A DNA stretch of 64,000 nucleotides from Pseudomonas sp. 21 (GCF_000955805.1 NZ_JYOA01000010.1:337900-401899); one strand, 5' to 3'. Shown: positions 46,808 through 56,314, counted from the stretch's first letter. The notes: a model not told the origin generated them from the sequence alone. Made by a program: numbers and translations.

Positions 46808-49456
46808 TCAGCAGTCCAGCGGGTTGCGTTTTTCGGGGTTGATGCCGAACTTGGCGATGGCTTCCGCCACGACCTTGGGTTCGATATCACCGCGATCGGC
46901 CAGGGCTTCCAGCGCGGCCAGCACGACCCAGTGGCGGTCGACTTCGAAGAAGTCGCGCAGCTTGCGGCGGCTGTCGCTGCGGCCGAAGCCGTCGGTGCCC
47001 AGGACCTTGAACTCCTTGCTCGGAACCCACTGGCGGATCTGCTCGGCGTAGAGCTTCATGTAGTCGGTGGAGGCGATGACCGGGCCCTTGCGGCCGGACA
47101 GGCACTCTTCGACGTAGCTCTGCTTGGGCTTCTGGCCCGGGTGCAGGCGGTTCCAGCGCTCCACGGCGAGGCCGTCGCGGCGCAGTTCGTTGAAGCTCGG
47201 AACGGACCAGACATCGGCGCCGATGCCGAAGTCTTCGCGCAGGATCTTCGCGGCGGCTTCGACTTCGCGCAGGATGGTGCCCGAACCCAGCAGCTGCACG
47301 TGGTGCGCGGCGTCCTTCTTGTCCTCATCGAGCAGGTACATGCCCTTGATGATGCCTTCCTCGGCGCCCTTGGGCATGGCCGGCTGGACGTAGTTCTCGT
47401 TCATCACGGTGATGTAATAGAAGATGTCCTGCTGCTCTTCGATCATCTGGCGCGAGCCTTCGCGGATGATTACTGCCAGCTCGTAGGCGTAGGTCGGATC
47501 GTAGGTGCGGCAGTTCGGGATGGTCGCCGCCAGCAGGTGGCTGTGACCGTCTTCGTGCTGCAGGCCTTCACCGTTCAGGGTGGTACGGCCGGCGGTGCCG
47601 CCGATCAGGAAGCCGTGCGCGCGGCTGTCGCCAGCGGCCCAGGCCAGGTCGCCGATACGCTGGAAGCCGAACATCGAGTAGAAGATGTAGAACGGCAGCA
47701 TCGGCTGGTTGTGCGTGGAGTACGAGGTACCCGCGGCGATCCAGCTGGACATGGCGCCGGCTTCGTTGATGCCTTCCTCGAGGATCTGACCTTTCTTGTC
47801 CTCGCGGTAGAACATCACCTGGTCTTTATCCACCGGCTCGTACAGCTGGCCGACGGAGGAGTAGATGCCCAGCTGGCGGAACATGCCTTCCATACCGAAG
47901 GTACGGGCTTCGTCCGGCACGATCGGGACGATGCGCGGGCCGAGTTCCTTGTCCTTGACCAGCTGCGAGATGATCCGCACGAAGGCCATGGTGGTGGAGA
48001 TTTCGCGGTCGCCCGAGCCGTCGAGCATGGCCTTGAGGGTTTCCAGCGGGGGAACCGGGACCTGGAAGCTCTTCTCGCGGCGAACCGGCATCACGCCGCC
48101 CAGCGCGGCACGGCGCGAGGCCAGGTACTTGGCTTCGGCGCTGCCTTCCTCGGGGCGGTAGAACGGCAGGTTTTCCAGGTCGGCATCCTTGATCGGGATG
48201 TCGAACTTGTCGCGGAACGACTTCAGGGACTCGACGTCGACCTTCTTGACGTTGTGCGCGATGTTCTTCGCTTCGCCCGAACCGGTACCGTAGCCCTTGA
48301 TGGTCTTGGCCAGGATGACGGTCGGCTGGCCCTTGTGGTTGACCGCCTGGTGGTAGGCCGCATAGACCTTGTAGGGGTCGTGGCCGCCACGGTTGAGTTT
48401 CCAGACTTCCTCGTCGGAGAGGTCCTTGACCATCTCCAGCAGCTCCGGACGTGCACCGAAGAAGTGCTCACGCACGTAGGCGCCGTCCTTGGCCTTGTAG
48501 TTCTGGTACTCGCCGTCGATGACCTCGTCCATGCGCTGCTGCAGCAGGCCGGCGGTGTCCTTGGCGAACAGCGGGTCCCAGAAGCGACCCCAGACCACCT
48601 TGTTGACGTTCCACTCGGCGCCACGGAACACGCCTTCGAGTTCCTGGATGATCTTGCCGTTGCCGCGAACCGGGCCGTCGAGGCGCTGCAGGTTGCAGTT
48701 GATGACGAAGATCAGGTTGTCCAGCTTCTCGCGGCCGGCCAGGGAGATCGCGCCCAGGGATTCGGGCTCGTCGCACTCGCCGTCGCCCATGAAGCACCAG
48801 ACCTTCTGCTTGCCGGCGGGGATGAAGCCGCGGCTTTCCAGGTACTTCATGAAGCGCGCCTGGTAGATCGCCTGGATCGGGCCCAGGCCCATGGACACGG
48901 TCGGGAACTGCCAGAAGTCCGGCATCAGCCAGGGGTGCGGGTAGGAAGACAGGCCGTTGCCGTCCACTTCCTGGCGGAAGTTGTTCAGCTGGTCTTCGCT
49001 GATGCGGCCTTCGAGGAAGGCGCGGGCGTAGACGCCGGGGGAGGCGTGGCCCTGGAAGAACACCAGGTCGCCGCCGTGTTCGTCGGTCGGGGCCTGGAAG
49101 AAGTAGTTGAAGCCAACGTCATACAGGGTTGCCGAGGAGGCGAAGGAGGAGATGTGGCCACCCAGATCCGGGTCGTTCTTGTTGGCCTTCATCACCATCG
49201 CCAGGGCGTTCCAGCGCACCAGGGAGCGGATGCGGCGTTCCATGAACAGGTCGCCGGGCATGCGCGCTTCGTGGGTGACCGGGATGCTGTTGCGGTACGG
49301 CGTGGTGATGGCGTAGGGCAGTTGGGTGCCGGACCGGCTGGCCAGCTCGCCCATGCGGGTCATCAGGTAATGGGCGCGGTCTTCACCTTCACGGTCCAGA
49401 ACCGATTCCAGGGCGTCCAGCCATTCCTGGGTTTCGACGGGATCGAGGTCTTGCAT
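46808..49456 (-). CDS. aceE: Pyruvate dehydrogenase E1 component AceE
   Basis: An 882-aa homodimeric-type E1. The thiamine-diphosphate motif GDGECDEPESLGAISLAGREKLDNLIFVINCN (GDG...N) is present, as are GHASPGVYARAFLEGR and the C-terminal VLGTDGFGRSDSRRKLRDFFEVD. It decarboxylates pyruvate and acetylates the lipoyl groups of AceF. It is divergent from glnE across a 244-bp region carrying two palindromic operators. Confidence 0.96.
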   Translation of the reverse strand: MQDLDPVETQEWLDALESVLDREGEDRAHYLMTRMGELASRSGTQLPYAITTPYRNSIPVTHEARMPGDLFMERRIRSLVRWNALAMVMKANKNDPDLGGHISSFASSATLYDVGFNYFFQAPTDEHGGDLVFFQGHASPGVYARAFLEGRISEDQLNNFRQEVDGNGLSSYPHPWLMPDFWQFPTVSMGLGPIQAIYQARFMKYLESRGFIPAGKQKVWCFMGDGECDEPESLGAISLAGREKLDNLIFVINCNLQRLDGPVRGNGKIIQELEGVFRGAEWNVNKVVWGRFWDPLFAKDTAGLLQQRMDEVIDGEYQNYKAKDGAYVREHFFGARPELLEMVKDLSDEEVWKLNRGGHDPYKVYAAYHQAVNHKGQPTVILAKTIKGYGTGSGEAKNIAHNVKKVDVESLKSFRDKFDIPIKDADLENLPFYRPEEGSAEAKYLASRRAALGGVMPVRREKSFQVPVPPLETLKAMLDGSGDREISTTMAFVRIISQLVKDKELGPRIVPIVPDEARTFGMEGMFRQLGIYSSVGQLYEPVDKDQVMFYREDKKGQILEEGINEAGAMSSWIAAGTSYSTHNQPMLPFYIFYSMFGFQRIGDLAWAAGDSRAHGFLIGGTAGRTTLNGEGLQHEDGHSHLLAATIPNCRTYDPTYAYELAVIIREGSRQMIEEQQDIFYYITVMNENYVQPAMPKGAEEGIIKGMYLLDEDKKDAAHHVQLLGSGTILREVEAAAKILREDFGIGADVWSVPSFNELRRDGLAVERWNRLHPGQKPKQSYVEECLSGRKGPVIASTDYMKLYAEQIRQWVPSKEFKVLGTDGFGRSDSRRKLRDFFEVDRHWVVLAALEALADRGDIEPKVVAEAIAKFGINPEKRNPLDC

Positions 49457-49579
49457 GGCTTGCTCCAGGGCGGAAAGGCTTCCAGAATCGGAAGCCAGTA
49501 GATCGTTGCCGATAGCTGCGCCAACCTCGTGGGCGACGCGGCGAATTCTTGGAAGTGCTCCGGGGGTACGCCCGGCGGG

Positions 49580-49596
49580 TTGTAGTTTTACTACAA
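49580..49596. promoter_or_regulatory. Palindromic operator 1 between aceE and glnE
   Basis: TTGTAGT-TTT-ACTACAA is a perfect 7+3+7 palindrome about 125 bp upstream of aceE. Its TGTA-N7-TACA pattern resembles HexR-type or other RpiR/GntR-family sites; PdhR-type control of aceEF is also possible. The regulator cannot be told from sequence. Confidence 0.6.
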
Positions 49597-49631
49597 ATCG
49601 CCAGCGGATACATCCCTCCCCTCGAAAAAGT

Positions 49632-49648
49632 TAGTAGTAAAACTACAG
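49632..49648. promoter_or_regulatory. Palindromic operator 2 between aceE and glnE
   Basis: Positions 49634-49647 (GTAGTAAAACTACA) are the exact reverse complement of 49581-49594, so this is a second copy of operator 1 in inverted orientation. It has perfect 5+3+5 inner arms but is less symmetric at the outer bases. The centres are about 52 bp apart, close to five helical turns. Confidence 0.6.
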
Positions 49649-49700
49649 GGGCGCGAAAAGACAGGAATGCCGGCGCCTCGCCGACCACTCAGGATAGACC

Positions 49701-52646
49701 ATGAGCCTGCCGTCCCTGGCCGCTTTGCCGGCTACTCTCAAGCCTCTCGCCGAGCGCGCTGAGCAGAATTTCCGCACCGCCATCGCCGCGTTTTCCGCCG
49801 AGCAGATCGCCAGCTTCGACAGCTGGTCCGACGAGCGGCACGCCGATTTCTCCCGCGTCACGGCCGGCAGCGACTTCGTCGCCGAGCAGGTCCAGCGCGA
49901 TCCTGCCTTTCTATTGGAGCTGGCCGCGACCGGTGAGCTGGAGCGTGCCCTGCAGCCCGGCGAGATGGGTGCGCAGCTGGAAGCGCTGCTGGCCGACTGC
50001 GCCGACGAGGACGAACTGGGCCGCCGCCTGCGTCGCTTCCGCCGGCGCCAGCAGGTGCGCATCATCTGGCGCGACCTGAGTCGCCGCAGCGACCTCGCGG
50101 GCACCTGCCGCGACCTGTCGGACCTCGCCGACGCCAGCATCGACCAGTCCCTGGCCTGGCTCTACCAGCGCCATTGCCAGCAGTTCGGCGTGCCCATCGG
50201 CAACCGCTCGGGCCTGCCGCAGAAGATGATCGTGCTGGGCATGGGCAAGCTGGGGGCGGGGGAGCTGAACCTGTCCTCGGACATCGACCTGATCTTCGGC
50301 TACCCCGAGGGTGGCGAGACGCAGGGCGCCAAGCGCGCGCTGGATAACCAGGAATTCTTCACCCGCCTGGGGCAGAAGCTGATCAAGTCGCTGGACGCGA
50401 TCACCGTCGAGGGCTTCGCCTTCCGCGTCGACATGCGCCTGCGACCCTACGGTTCCAGCGGCCCGCTGGTACACAGCTTTGCCGCGCTGGAGCAGTACTA
50501 CCAGGACCAGGGGCGCGACTGGGAACGCTACGCGATGATCAAGGCCCGCGTGGTCGGCGGTGACCAGGAAGCCGGCCAGCGCCTGCTGGAGCTGCTGCGC
50601 CCGTTCGTCTACCGGCGCTACCTGGACTTCTCCGCCATCGAGGCGCTGCGCACCATGAAGCAGCTGATCCAGCAGGAAGTCCGGCGCAAGGGCATGAGCG
50701 AGAACATCAAGCTGGGCGCCGGGGGCATCCGCGAGGTGGAGTTCATCGCCCAGGCCTTCCAGTTGATCCATGGCGGCCGTGACCTCAGCCTGCAGCAGCG
50801 GCCGCTGCTGCGCGTGCTGGCGATCCTCGAAGGGCAGGGCTACCTGCCGCCGCAGGTGGTCGCCGAGTTGCGCGAGGGCTACGAATTCCTGCGTTACGCC
50901 GAGCACGCCCTGCAGGCCATCGCCGATCGGCAGACGCAGATGCTGCCGGAGGACGAGCTCGAGCGAATCCGCGTCGCCTTCATCATGGGCTTCGCCAACT
51001 GGTCGGCGTTCCACCAGGCCACCAATCAATGGCGCGATCGCATCGACTGGCATTTCCGCCAGGTCATCGCCGACCCGGACGAGGACGAAGACGGCCAGGT
51101 CGACACCACCATCGGTGGCGAATGGATTCCGCTCTGGGAAGAGGCGGTGGACGAGGAGTCCGCCTGCCGGCAGTTCGCCGACGCCGGGTTCACCGAGCCC
51201 GCGCAGGCCTGGAAACGCCTGACCGACTTGCGTCATGGCACCCAGGTGCGTGCCATGCAGCGTCTTGGGCGCGAGCGGTTGGATGCCTTCATGCCGCGGC
51301 TGCTGAACATGATCGCCGAGCGCGGCCCGGCGGACGTGCTGCTGGAGCGCACGCTGCCGCTGATCGAGGCGGTGGCGCGGCGCTCCGCCTATCTGGTGCT
51401 GCTCACCGAGAACCCTGGTGCGCTGGAGCGCCTGCTGACCCTCTGCGCGGCCAGCCCGATGGTGGCCGAGCAGATTGCCCGCTTCCCGATCCTGCTTGAC
51501 GAGCTGTTGAACGAAGGGCGCCTGTTCCGCCCGCCGCAGGCCGCCGAACTGGGCGCCGAGCTGCGCGAGCGGCTGATGCGCATTCCCGAGGACGACCTCG
51601 AGCAGCAGATGGAAACCCTGCGCCACTTCAAGCTGGCCCATGCCCTGCGCGTGGTGGCCTCGGAGATCGCCGGCACCCTGCCTTTAATGAAGGTGAGCGA
51701 TTACCTGACCTGGCTGGCCGAGGCGATCCTCGAACAGGTGCTCGTCCTGACCTGGGACCAGCTGGTGCAGCGCCATGGCAGGCCCACTCGCGTGGACGGC
51801 ACGCCGTGCGATCCGGACTTCATCATCATCGGCTACGGCAAGTCCGGCGGCCTGGAGCTGGGCCACGGTTCGGACCTGGACCTGGTCTTCATCCATGACG
51901 GCGACCCGCAGTGCGAGACCGATGGCGAGAAGTCCATCGACGGCGCGCAGTTCTACACGCGCCTGGGGCAGAAGATCATCCACTTCCTCACCGCGCAGAC
52001 GCCCTCGGGCATGCTCTATGAGGTGGATATGCGCCTGCGTCCGAGTGGCGCCTCCGGGCTGCTGGTCAGTTCGCTGCGCGCCTTCGAGGCGTACCAGCTG
52101 GGCGAGGCCTGGACCTGGGAGCACCAGGCGCTGGTGCGCGCCCGCGTGCTCGCGGGCTGCCAGCGGGTGGCCAAGGCCTTCGAGGCGATCCGCGCGAAAG
52201 TCATCGGCCAGCAGCGCGACCTGGCCGAGCTGCGCAAGGAAGTCAGCGAGATGCGCGCCAAGATGCGCGACAACCTCGGCACCCAGAGTACCGCTGCCGG
52301 TACGGCGCCGAATGCCTTCGAGGCCGCGGCCCCGTTCGATCTCAAGCAGGATGCCGGTGGTATCGTCGATATCGAATTTATGGTGCAATACGCGGCCCTG
52401 GCCTGGTCGTGGCAGCACCCGGAGCTGGTGGAGTTCACCGACAATATCCGGATTCTGGAAGCGCTGGAGCGGGTCGGGTTGATGTCCGGCGAGGATGTCC
52501 TGAAGTTGCAGGACGCCTACAAGGCTTACCGGGCGGCGGCGCACCGATTGTCCCTGCAGAAGCAGCCGGGCGTGGTGAGCGGCGACCACTTCCATGCGCA
52601 GCGGCGCATGGTGATGCAGATGTGGAAAGCCTTCGAGCTGACCTGA
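49701..52646 (+). CDS. glnE: Bifunctional glutamine synthetase adenylyltransferase/adenylyl-removing enzyme GlnE
   Basis: A 981-aa regulator of glutamine synthetase. Two nucleotidyltransferase domains are each preceded by a Gly-rich block: GMGKLGAGELNLSSDIDLIF (SSDIDLIF at 192-199, the de-adenylylating half) and GYGKSGGLELGHGSDLDLVF (SDLDLVF at 724-730, the adenylylating half). Both Asp pairs are intact. The enzyme adds or removes AMP on GlnA in response to PII and glutamine. The ATG at 49701 follows AGGATAGACC. Confidence 0.95.
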   Translation: MSLPSLAALPATLKPLAERAEQNFRTAIAAFSAEQIASFDSWSDERHADFSRVTAGSDFVAEQVQRDPAFLLELAATGELERALQPGEMGAQLEALLADCADEDELGRRLRRFRRRQQVRIIWRDLSRRSDLAGTCRDLSDLADASIDQSLAWLYQRHCQQFGVPIGNRSGLPQKMIVLGMGKLGAGELNLSSDIDLIFGYPEGGETQGAKRALDNQEFFTRLGQKLIKSLDAITVEGFAFRVDMRLRPYGSSGPLVHSFAALEQYYQDQGRDWERYAMIKARVVGGDQEAGQRLLELLRPFVYRRYLDFSAIEALRTMKQLIQQEVRRKGMSENIKLGAGGIREVEFIAQAFQLIHGGRDLSLQQRPLLRVLAILEGQGYLPPQVVAELREGYEFLRYAEHALQAIADRQTQMLPEDELERIRVAFIMGFANWSAFHQATNQWRDRIDWHFRQVIADPDEDEDGQVDTTIGGEWIPLWEEAVDEESACRQFADAGFTEPAQAWKRLTDLRHGTQVRAMQRLGRERLDAFMPRLLNMIAERGPADVLLERTLPLIEAVARRSAYLVLLTENPGALERLLTLCAASPMVAEQIARFPILLDELLNEGRLFRPPQAAELGAELRERLMRIPEDDLEQQMETLRHFKLAHALRVVASEIAGTLPLMKVSDYLTWLAEAILEQVLVLTWDQLVQRHGRPTRVDGTPCDPDFIIIGYGKSGGLELGHGSDLDLVFIHDGDPQCETDGEKSIDGAQFYTRLGQKIIHFLTAQTPSGMLYEVDMRLRPSGASGLLVSSLRAFEAYQLGEAWTWEHQALVRARVLAGCQRVAKAFEAIRAKVIGQQRDLAELRKEVSEMRAKMRDNLGTQSTAAGTAPNAFEAAAPFDLKQDAGGIVDIEFMVQYAALAWSWQHPELVEFTDNIRILEALERVGLMSGEDVLKLQDAYKAYRAAAHRLSLQKQPGVVSGDHFHAQRRMVMQMWKAFELT

Positions 52647-52931
52647 TTCGCTGCGATTTCCCTCGAAGTAGCCAGCATCCGGCGGGATGATGTTCGCCGG
52701 AGTGGGCCGCGCTGTCGGTTGCCTGCGCGGCTATACAGAGGTCAGGAGTTGGGCGCGTGATGCCATTGCGCCAGGTCACAGGGAGTGACGAAATCCGCCC
52801 GGCCGCGAGGTGCGCTGGGCTAGACTGCCGGCATTCGATGCTCGGCACCCGACCGTGAGGGCACGCGCCACACGGCTGGATGAATGGAGTACGGGGAGGC
52901 GAGAGCCTCCCCGGTCGTTTCTGGAAAAGGC
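52647..52931 (+). other. glnE-waaF intergenic region (no ilvE)
   Basis: A 285-bp gap with no credible gene on either strand. A GTCAC-AGGGA-GTGAC inverted repeat lies at about 52775-52789, and a TAGACT that could be a -10 lies near 52821, without a matching -35. The LPS operon promoter is probably here. In PAO1, as I recall, ilvE occupies this position; no remnant of it is visible. Confidence 0.5.
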
Positions 52932-53975
52932 ATGAGAATTCTGATCGTAGGCCCCTCCTGGGTGGGCGACATGGTGATGGCGCAGACACTCTTCCAGTGT
53001 CTGAAGCAGCAGCATCCGGACTGCGTGATCGACGTGCTGGCGCCCGACTGGAGCCGGCCGATCCTCGAGCGCATGCCCGAGGTGCGCCAGGCCCTGAGCT
53101 TCCCGCTCGGCCACGGTGTGCTGGACATCGCCTCGCGCCGCCGCATCGGCAAGACCCTCAAGGGCCAGTACGACCAGGCGATCCTCCTGCCCAACTCGCT
53201 GAAGTCGGCGCTGGTGCCGTATTTCGCCGGCATCCCCAAGCGCACCGGCTGGAAGGGCGAGATGCGCTACGGCCTGCTCAACGACATCCGCGCGCTGGAT
53301 AAAGAGCGCTACCCGCTGATGATCGAGCGCTTCATGGCCCTGGCCTACGAGCCGGGTGCGAAGCTGCCGCAGCCGTATCCACAGCCGCGCCTGGCCATCG
53401 ACCCGCACAGCCGCGAGACCGCGCTGGCCAAGTTCGGCCTGAGCCTGGACCGTCCGGTGCTGGCGCTGTGCCCTGGCGCCGAGTTCGGCGAGGCCAAGCG
53501 CTGGCCGGCGGAGTACTACGCCAAGGTCGCCGAGGTGAAGATCCGCGCCGGCTGGCAGGTGTGGATCTTCGGCTCGAAGAACGACCATCCCGGCGGCGAA
53601 GACATCCGCATGCGCCTGATCCCCGGCTTGCGCGAAGAGTCGGTGAACCTGGCCGGCGAGACCGCCCTGTCCGAGGCCATCGACCTGATGTCCTGCGCTG
53701 GCGCCGTGGTCACCAACGATTCCGGCCTGATGCACGTGGCCGCCGCGCTGAACCGCCCGCTGGTGGCGGTCTACGGCTCCACTTCGCCGCAGTTCACCCC
53801 GCCGCTGGCCGATGCCGTGGAGATCGTCCGCCTCGGCCTGGAATGCAGCCCCTGCTTCGATCGCGTGTGCCGCTTCGGCCACTACAACTGCCTGCGCGAG
53901 TTGAAGCCGCGCCCGGTGATCGAAGCGCTGGACCGACTGGTCGCTGACCCGGTGGATGTGGAAAGCGCCGAATGA
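52932..53975 (+). CDS. waaF: ADP-heptose:LPS heptosyltransferase II WaaF
   Basis: A 347-aa GT9 glycosyltransferase. MRILIVGPSWVGDMVMAQ is the N-terminal acceptor-side block, LCPGAEFGEAKRWPAEYYA and TNDSGLMHVAAALNRPLVAVYGSTSP the C-terminal ADP-heptose-binding blocks. It adds the second L-glycero-D-manno-heptose to the inner core at the cytoplasmic face of the inner membrane. The ATG at 52932 matches the family start; the frame upstream (from 52884) is noncoding extension. It overlaps waaC by 4 bp (ATGA). Confidence 0.95.
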   Translation: MRILIVGPSWVGDMVMAQTLFQCLKQQHPDCVIDVLAPDWSRPILERMPEVRQALSFPLGHGVLDIASRRRIGKTLKGQYDQAILLPNSLKSALVPYFAGIPKRTGWKGEMRYGLLNDIRALDKERYPLMIERFMALAYEPGAKLPQPYPQPRLAIDPHSRETALAKFGLSLDRPVLALCPGAEFGEAKRWPAEYYAKVAEVKIRAGWQVWIFGSKNDHPGGEDIRMRLIPGLREESVNLAGETALSEAIDLMSCAGAVVTNDSGLMHVAAALNRPLVAVYGSTSPQFTPPLADAVEIVRLGLECSPCFDRVCRFGHYNCLRELKPRPVIEALDRLVADPVDVESAE

Positions 53976-55045
53976 GGGTCCTGCTGATCAAGACCTCGTC
54001 CCTGGGCGATGTCATCCACACCCTGCCGGCGTTGACCGATGCTGCCCGCGCCATTCCCGGCATCCAGTTCGACTGGGTGGTGGAGGAGGGCTTCGCCGAG
54101 ATTCCCGCCTGGCACCCTGCCGTGGCCCAGGTGATCCCGGTGGCGATCCGGCGCTGGCGCAAGAACCTCTGGCAGACCCTCAGGAGCGGCGAGTGGAGCC
54201 GCTTCAAGCGCCGCCTGAAGGAAGTCGACTACGACCTGGTGATCGACGCCCAGGGCCTGCTCAAGAGCGCCTGGCTGACCCGCTACGCTCGCCGTCGCAC
54301 GCCGATCGCCGGCCTGGACAAGGAGTCCGCCCGCGAGCCGGCGGCCAGTCGCTTCTATAACCGCACCTATCCGGTCGCCTGGGGCCAGCATGCTGTCGAG
54401 CGCGTGCGCCAGCTGTTCGCACAGGCGCTGGACTACCCGCTGCCCGCCGGCACCGGCGACTACGGGCTGGACCGCAATCGCCTGCTGGACTCGGTGGAGA
54501 GCGAGCCCTACCTGGTGTTCCTGCATGGCACCACCTGGGTGACCAAGCACTGGCCCGAGGTCTACTGGCGCGAGCTGGCCCAGCGCATGGGCGAGCGCGG
54601 CTGGCAGGTGCGCCTGCCCTGGGGCAGCGAAGCCGAGCGGCAACGCGCCGAACGGCTCGCCGAAGGCTTGGAAAACGCCTCCGTGCTCCCCAGATTAAGC
54701 CTCGCAGGCATGGCCAAGGTACTGGCCGGCGCTTCCGCCTGCGTGGCGGTCGACACCGGGCTCGGACACCTGGCCGCCGCACTGGATGTGCCGACGCTGT
54801 CGCTGTTCGGCCCGACCAACCCCGGTCTGACCGGCGCCTACGGGCGTTCGCAGGTGCACCTGGCCAGCGACTGGCCCTCCTGTGCGCCCTGCCTGCAGAA
54901 GACCTGCACCTACCAGCCGACGGCCGAAGACAAGCGCCAGTTCGACCTGCGGCATGAACAGCCTCTGTGCTTCACGCGCCTGAATCCCCAGCGCGTGGCG
55001 AACCAGCTGGAGGCACTGCTGCTGGCCCCGGAGACGCTTCGATGA
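53972..55045 (+). CDS. waaC: LPS heptosyltransferase I WaaC
   Basis: A 357-aa GT9 enzyme. MRVLLIKTSSLGDVIHTLPALTDA carries the catalytic Asp region of WaaC (SSLGDVIH), and VAVDTGLGHLAAALDVPTLSLFGPTNPGLTGAYG is the donor-binding block. It adds the first heptose to Kdo2-lipid A. It overlaps waaF and waaG by 4 bp each. Confidence 0.95.
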   Translation: MRVLLIKTSSLGDVIHTLPALTDAARAIPGIQFDWVVEEGFAEIPAWHPAVAQVIPVAIRRWRKNLWQTLRSGEWSRFKRRLKEVDYDLVIDAQGLLKSAWLTRYARRRTPIAGLDKESAREPAASRFYNRTYPVAWGQHAVERVRQLFAQALDYPLPAGTGDYGLDRNRLLDSVESEPYLVFLHGTTWVTKHWPEVYWRELAQRMGERGWQVRLPWGSEAERQRAERLAEGLENASVLPRLSLAGMAKVLAGASACVAVDTGLGHLAAALDVPTLSLFGPTNPGLTGAYGRSQVHLASDWPSCAPCLQKTCTYQPTAEDKRQFDLRHEQPLCFTRLNPQRVANQLEALLLAPETLR

Positions 55046-56163
55046 CCCTGGCTTTCGTCCTCTACAAATACTTCCCGTTCGGCGGGCTGCAGCGTGATTT
55101 CATGCGCATCGCCCTGGAGTGCCAGAAACGTGGCCACTCCATCCGCGTCTACACGCCGATCTGGGAAGGCGAGGTGCCGCCCGGCTTCGATGTGCGCGTG
55201 GCGCCGGTGAAGTCGCTGTTCAACCATCGTCGCAACGAGAAGTTCAGCGCCTGGCTGGCCGCGGACCTCGCGCGCTCGCCGGTGGACCGGGTGATCGGCT
55301 TCAACAAGATGCCGGGCCTGGATGTGTACTACGCCGCCGACGGCTGCTTCGAGGACAAGGCGCAGACCCTGCGCAATGCTTTCTACCGTCGCTGGGGCCG
55401 TTACAAGCACTTCGCCGACTACGAGCGCGCGGTGTTCGCGCCGGAATCGAAGACCGAGATCCTGATGATCTCCGAAGTCCAGCAGCCGCTGTTCATCAAG
55501 CATTACCGCACCCCCGAGGCGCGCTTCCACCTGCTGCCGCCGGGCATTGCCCAGGACCGCCGGGCACCGGCAAACGCCGGCGAAATCCGCGCCGAATTCC
55601 GCCGTGAGTTCAAGCTGGGTGACGACGAGCTGCTGCTGGTGCAGATCGGTTCCGGCTTCAAGACCAAGGGCCTGGACCGCAGCCTCAAGGCGCTGGCCGC
55701 GCTGCCGCGCTCGCTGCGCAAGCGCACCCGCCTGATCGCCATCGGCCAGGACGATCCCAAGCCGTTCCTGCTGCAGGTGAAGGCGCTGGGCCTCTCGGAC
55801 AACGTGCAGATCCTCAAGGGGCGCAGTGATATCCCGCGCTTCCTGCTGGGCGCCGACCTGCTGATCCACCCGGCGTACAACGAGAACACCGGCACCGTGC
55901 TGCTCGAAGCGCTGGTCGCGGGCTTGCCGGTGCTGGTCACCGATGTCTGCGGCTATGCCCACTACATCGACGAGGCGAAAGCCGGTCGTGTGGTGCCGTC
56001 GCCCTTCGAGCAGGAGCGGCTGAACTCCATGCTCCAGGAGATGCTGGAAGACGACGCCGTGCGCGCCGACTGGTCGCGCAACGGCCTGGCCTTCGCCGAC
56101 AGCGCCGATCTCTACAGCATGCCGCAGCATGCGGCCGACGTGATCCTGCGGGGGCATGAATGA
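55042..56163 (+). CDS. waaG: LPS core glycosyltransferase WaaG
   Basis: A 373-aa GT4 enzyme. FVLYKYFPFGGLQRDFMRIA is the N-terminal GT-B block with the acceptor-side Gly-Gly, IGSGFKTKGLDRSLKALAAL the start of the donor domain, and HPAYNENTGTVLLEALVAGLPVLVTDVCGYA the E-x7-E motif. In P. aeruginosa the homologue adds the first outer-core sugar (GalN) to HepII. It overlaps waaC by 4 bp; unlike the rest of the operon it is followed by a 151-bp gap. Confidence 0.93.
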   Translation: MTLAFVLYKYFPFGGLQRDFMRIALECQKRGHSIRVYTPIWEGEVPPGFDVRVAPVKSLFNHRRNEKFSAWLAADLARSPVDRVIGFNKMPGLDVYYAADGCFEDKAQTLRNAFYRRWGRYKHFADYERAVFAPESKTEILMISEVQQPLFIKHYRTPEARFHLLPPGIAQDRRAPANAGEIRAEFRREFKLGDDELLLVQIGSGFKTKGLDRSLKALAALPRSLRKRTRLIAIGQDDPKPFLLQVKALGLSDNVQILKGRSDIPRFLLGADLLIHPAYNENTGTVLLEALVAGLPVLVTDVCGYAHYIDEAKAGRVVPSPFEQERLNSMLQEMLEDDAVRADWSRNGLAFADSADLYSMPQHAADVILRGHE

Positions 56164-56177
56164 ACGCTTTGGCTCTC

Positions 56178-56301
56178 GTAGGAGCGAGCTTGCTCGCGAA
56201 CAGCCGGATGGATCGTGCCGCCCCAATCGCGAGGCCGGAGCCGTTCCCTACGGCTTCCGGCATTCCCCACATCCATGTGGGTCACAAGCTTGCTCTTACA
56301 G
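56178..56301. repeat. REP-like hairpin block between waaG and waaP
   Basis: Positions 56178-56201 are a full REP unit (core GAGCGAGCTTGCTCGC), and 56283-56301 are a decayed inverted partner (AGCTTGCTCTTACAG). Between them lie a GCCGGAGCCG/CGGCTTCCGGC imperfect stem (about 56233-56261) and CCCACA-TCCA-TGTGGG (56266-56281). The whole 151-bp gap is thus a stack of potential hairpins inside the LPS core operon. Confidence 0.75.
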
Positions 56302-56314
56302 ATAGGGCTGTGCC

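Noticed and set aside
46931-49501. 856-codon open frame on the + strand opposite aceE (and similar long frames opposite the acyl-CoA dehydrogenase, MscK and APE genes)
   Set aside because: They are antisense shadows of high-GC genes with strong third-position bias; their translations are low-complexity (Gly/Ala/Arg/His-rich) and match no fold, while the opposite strand encodes well-known enzymes.
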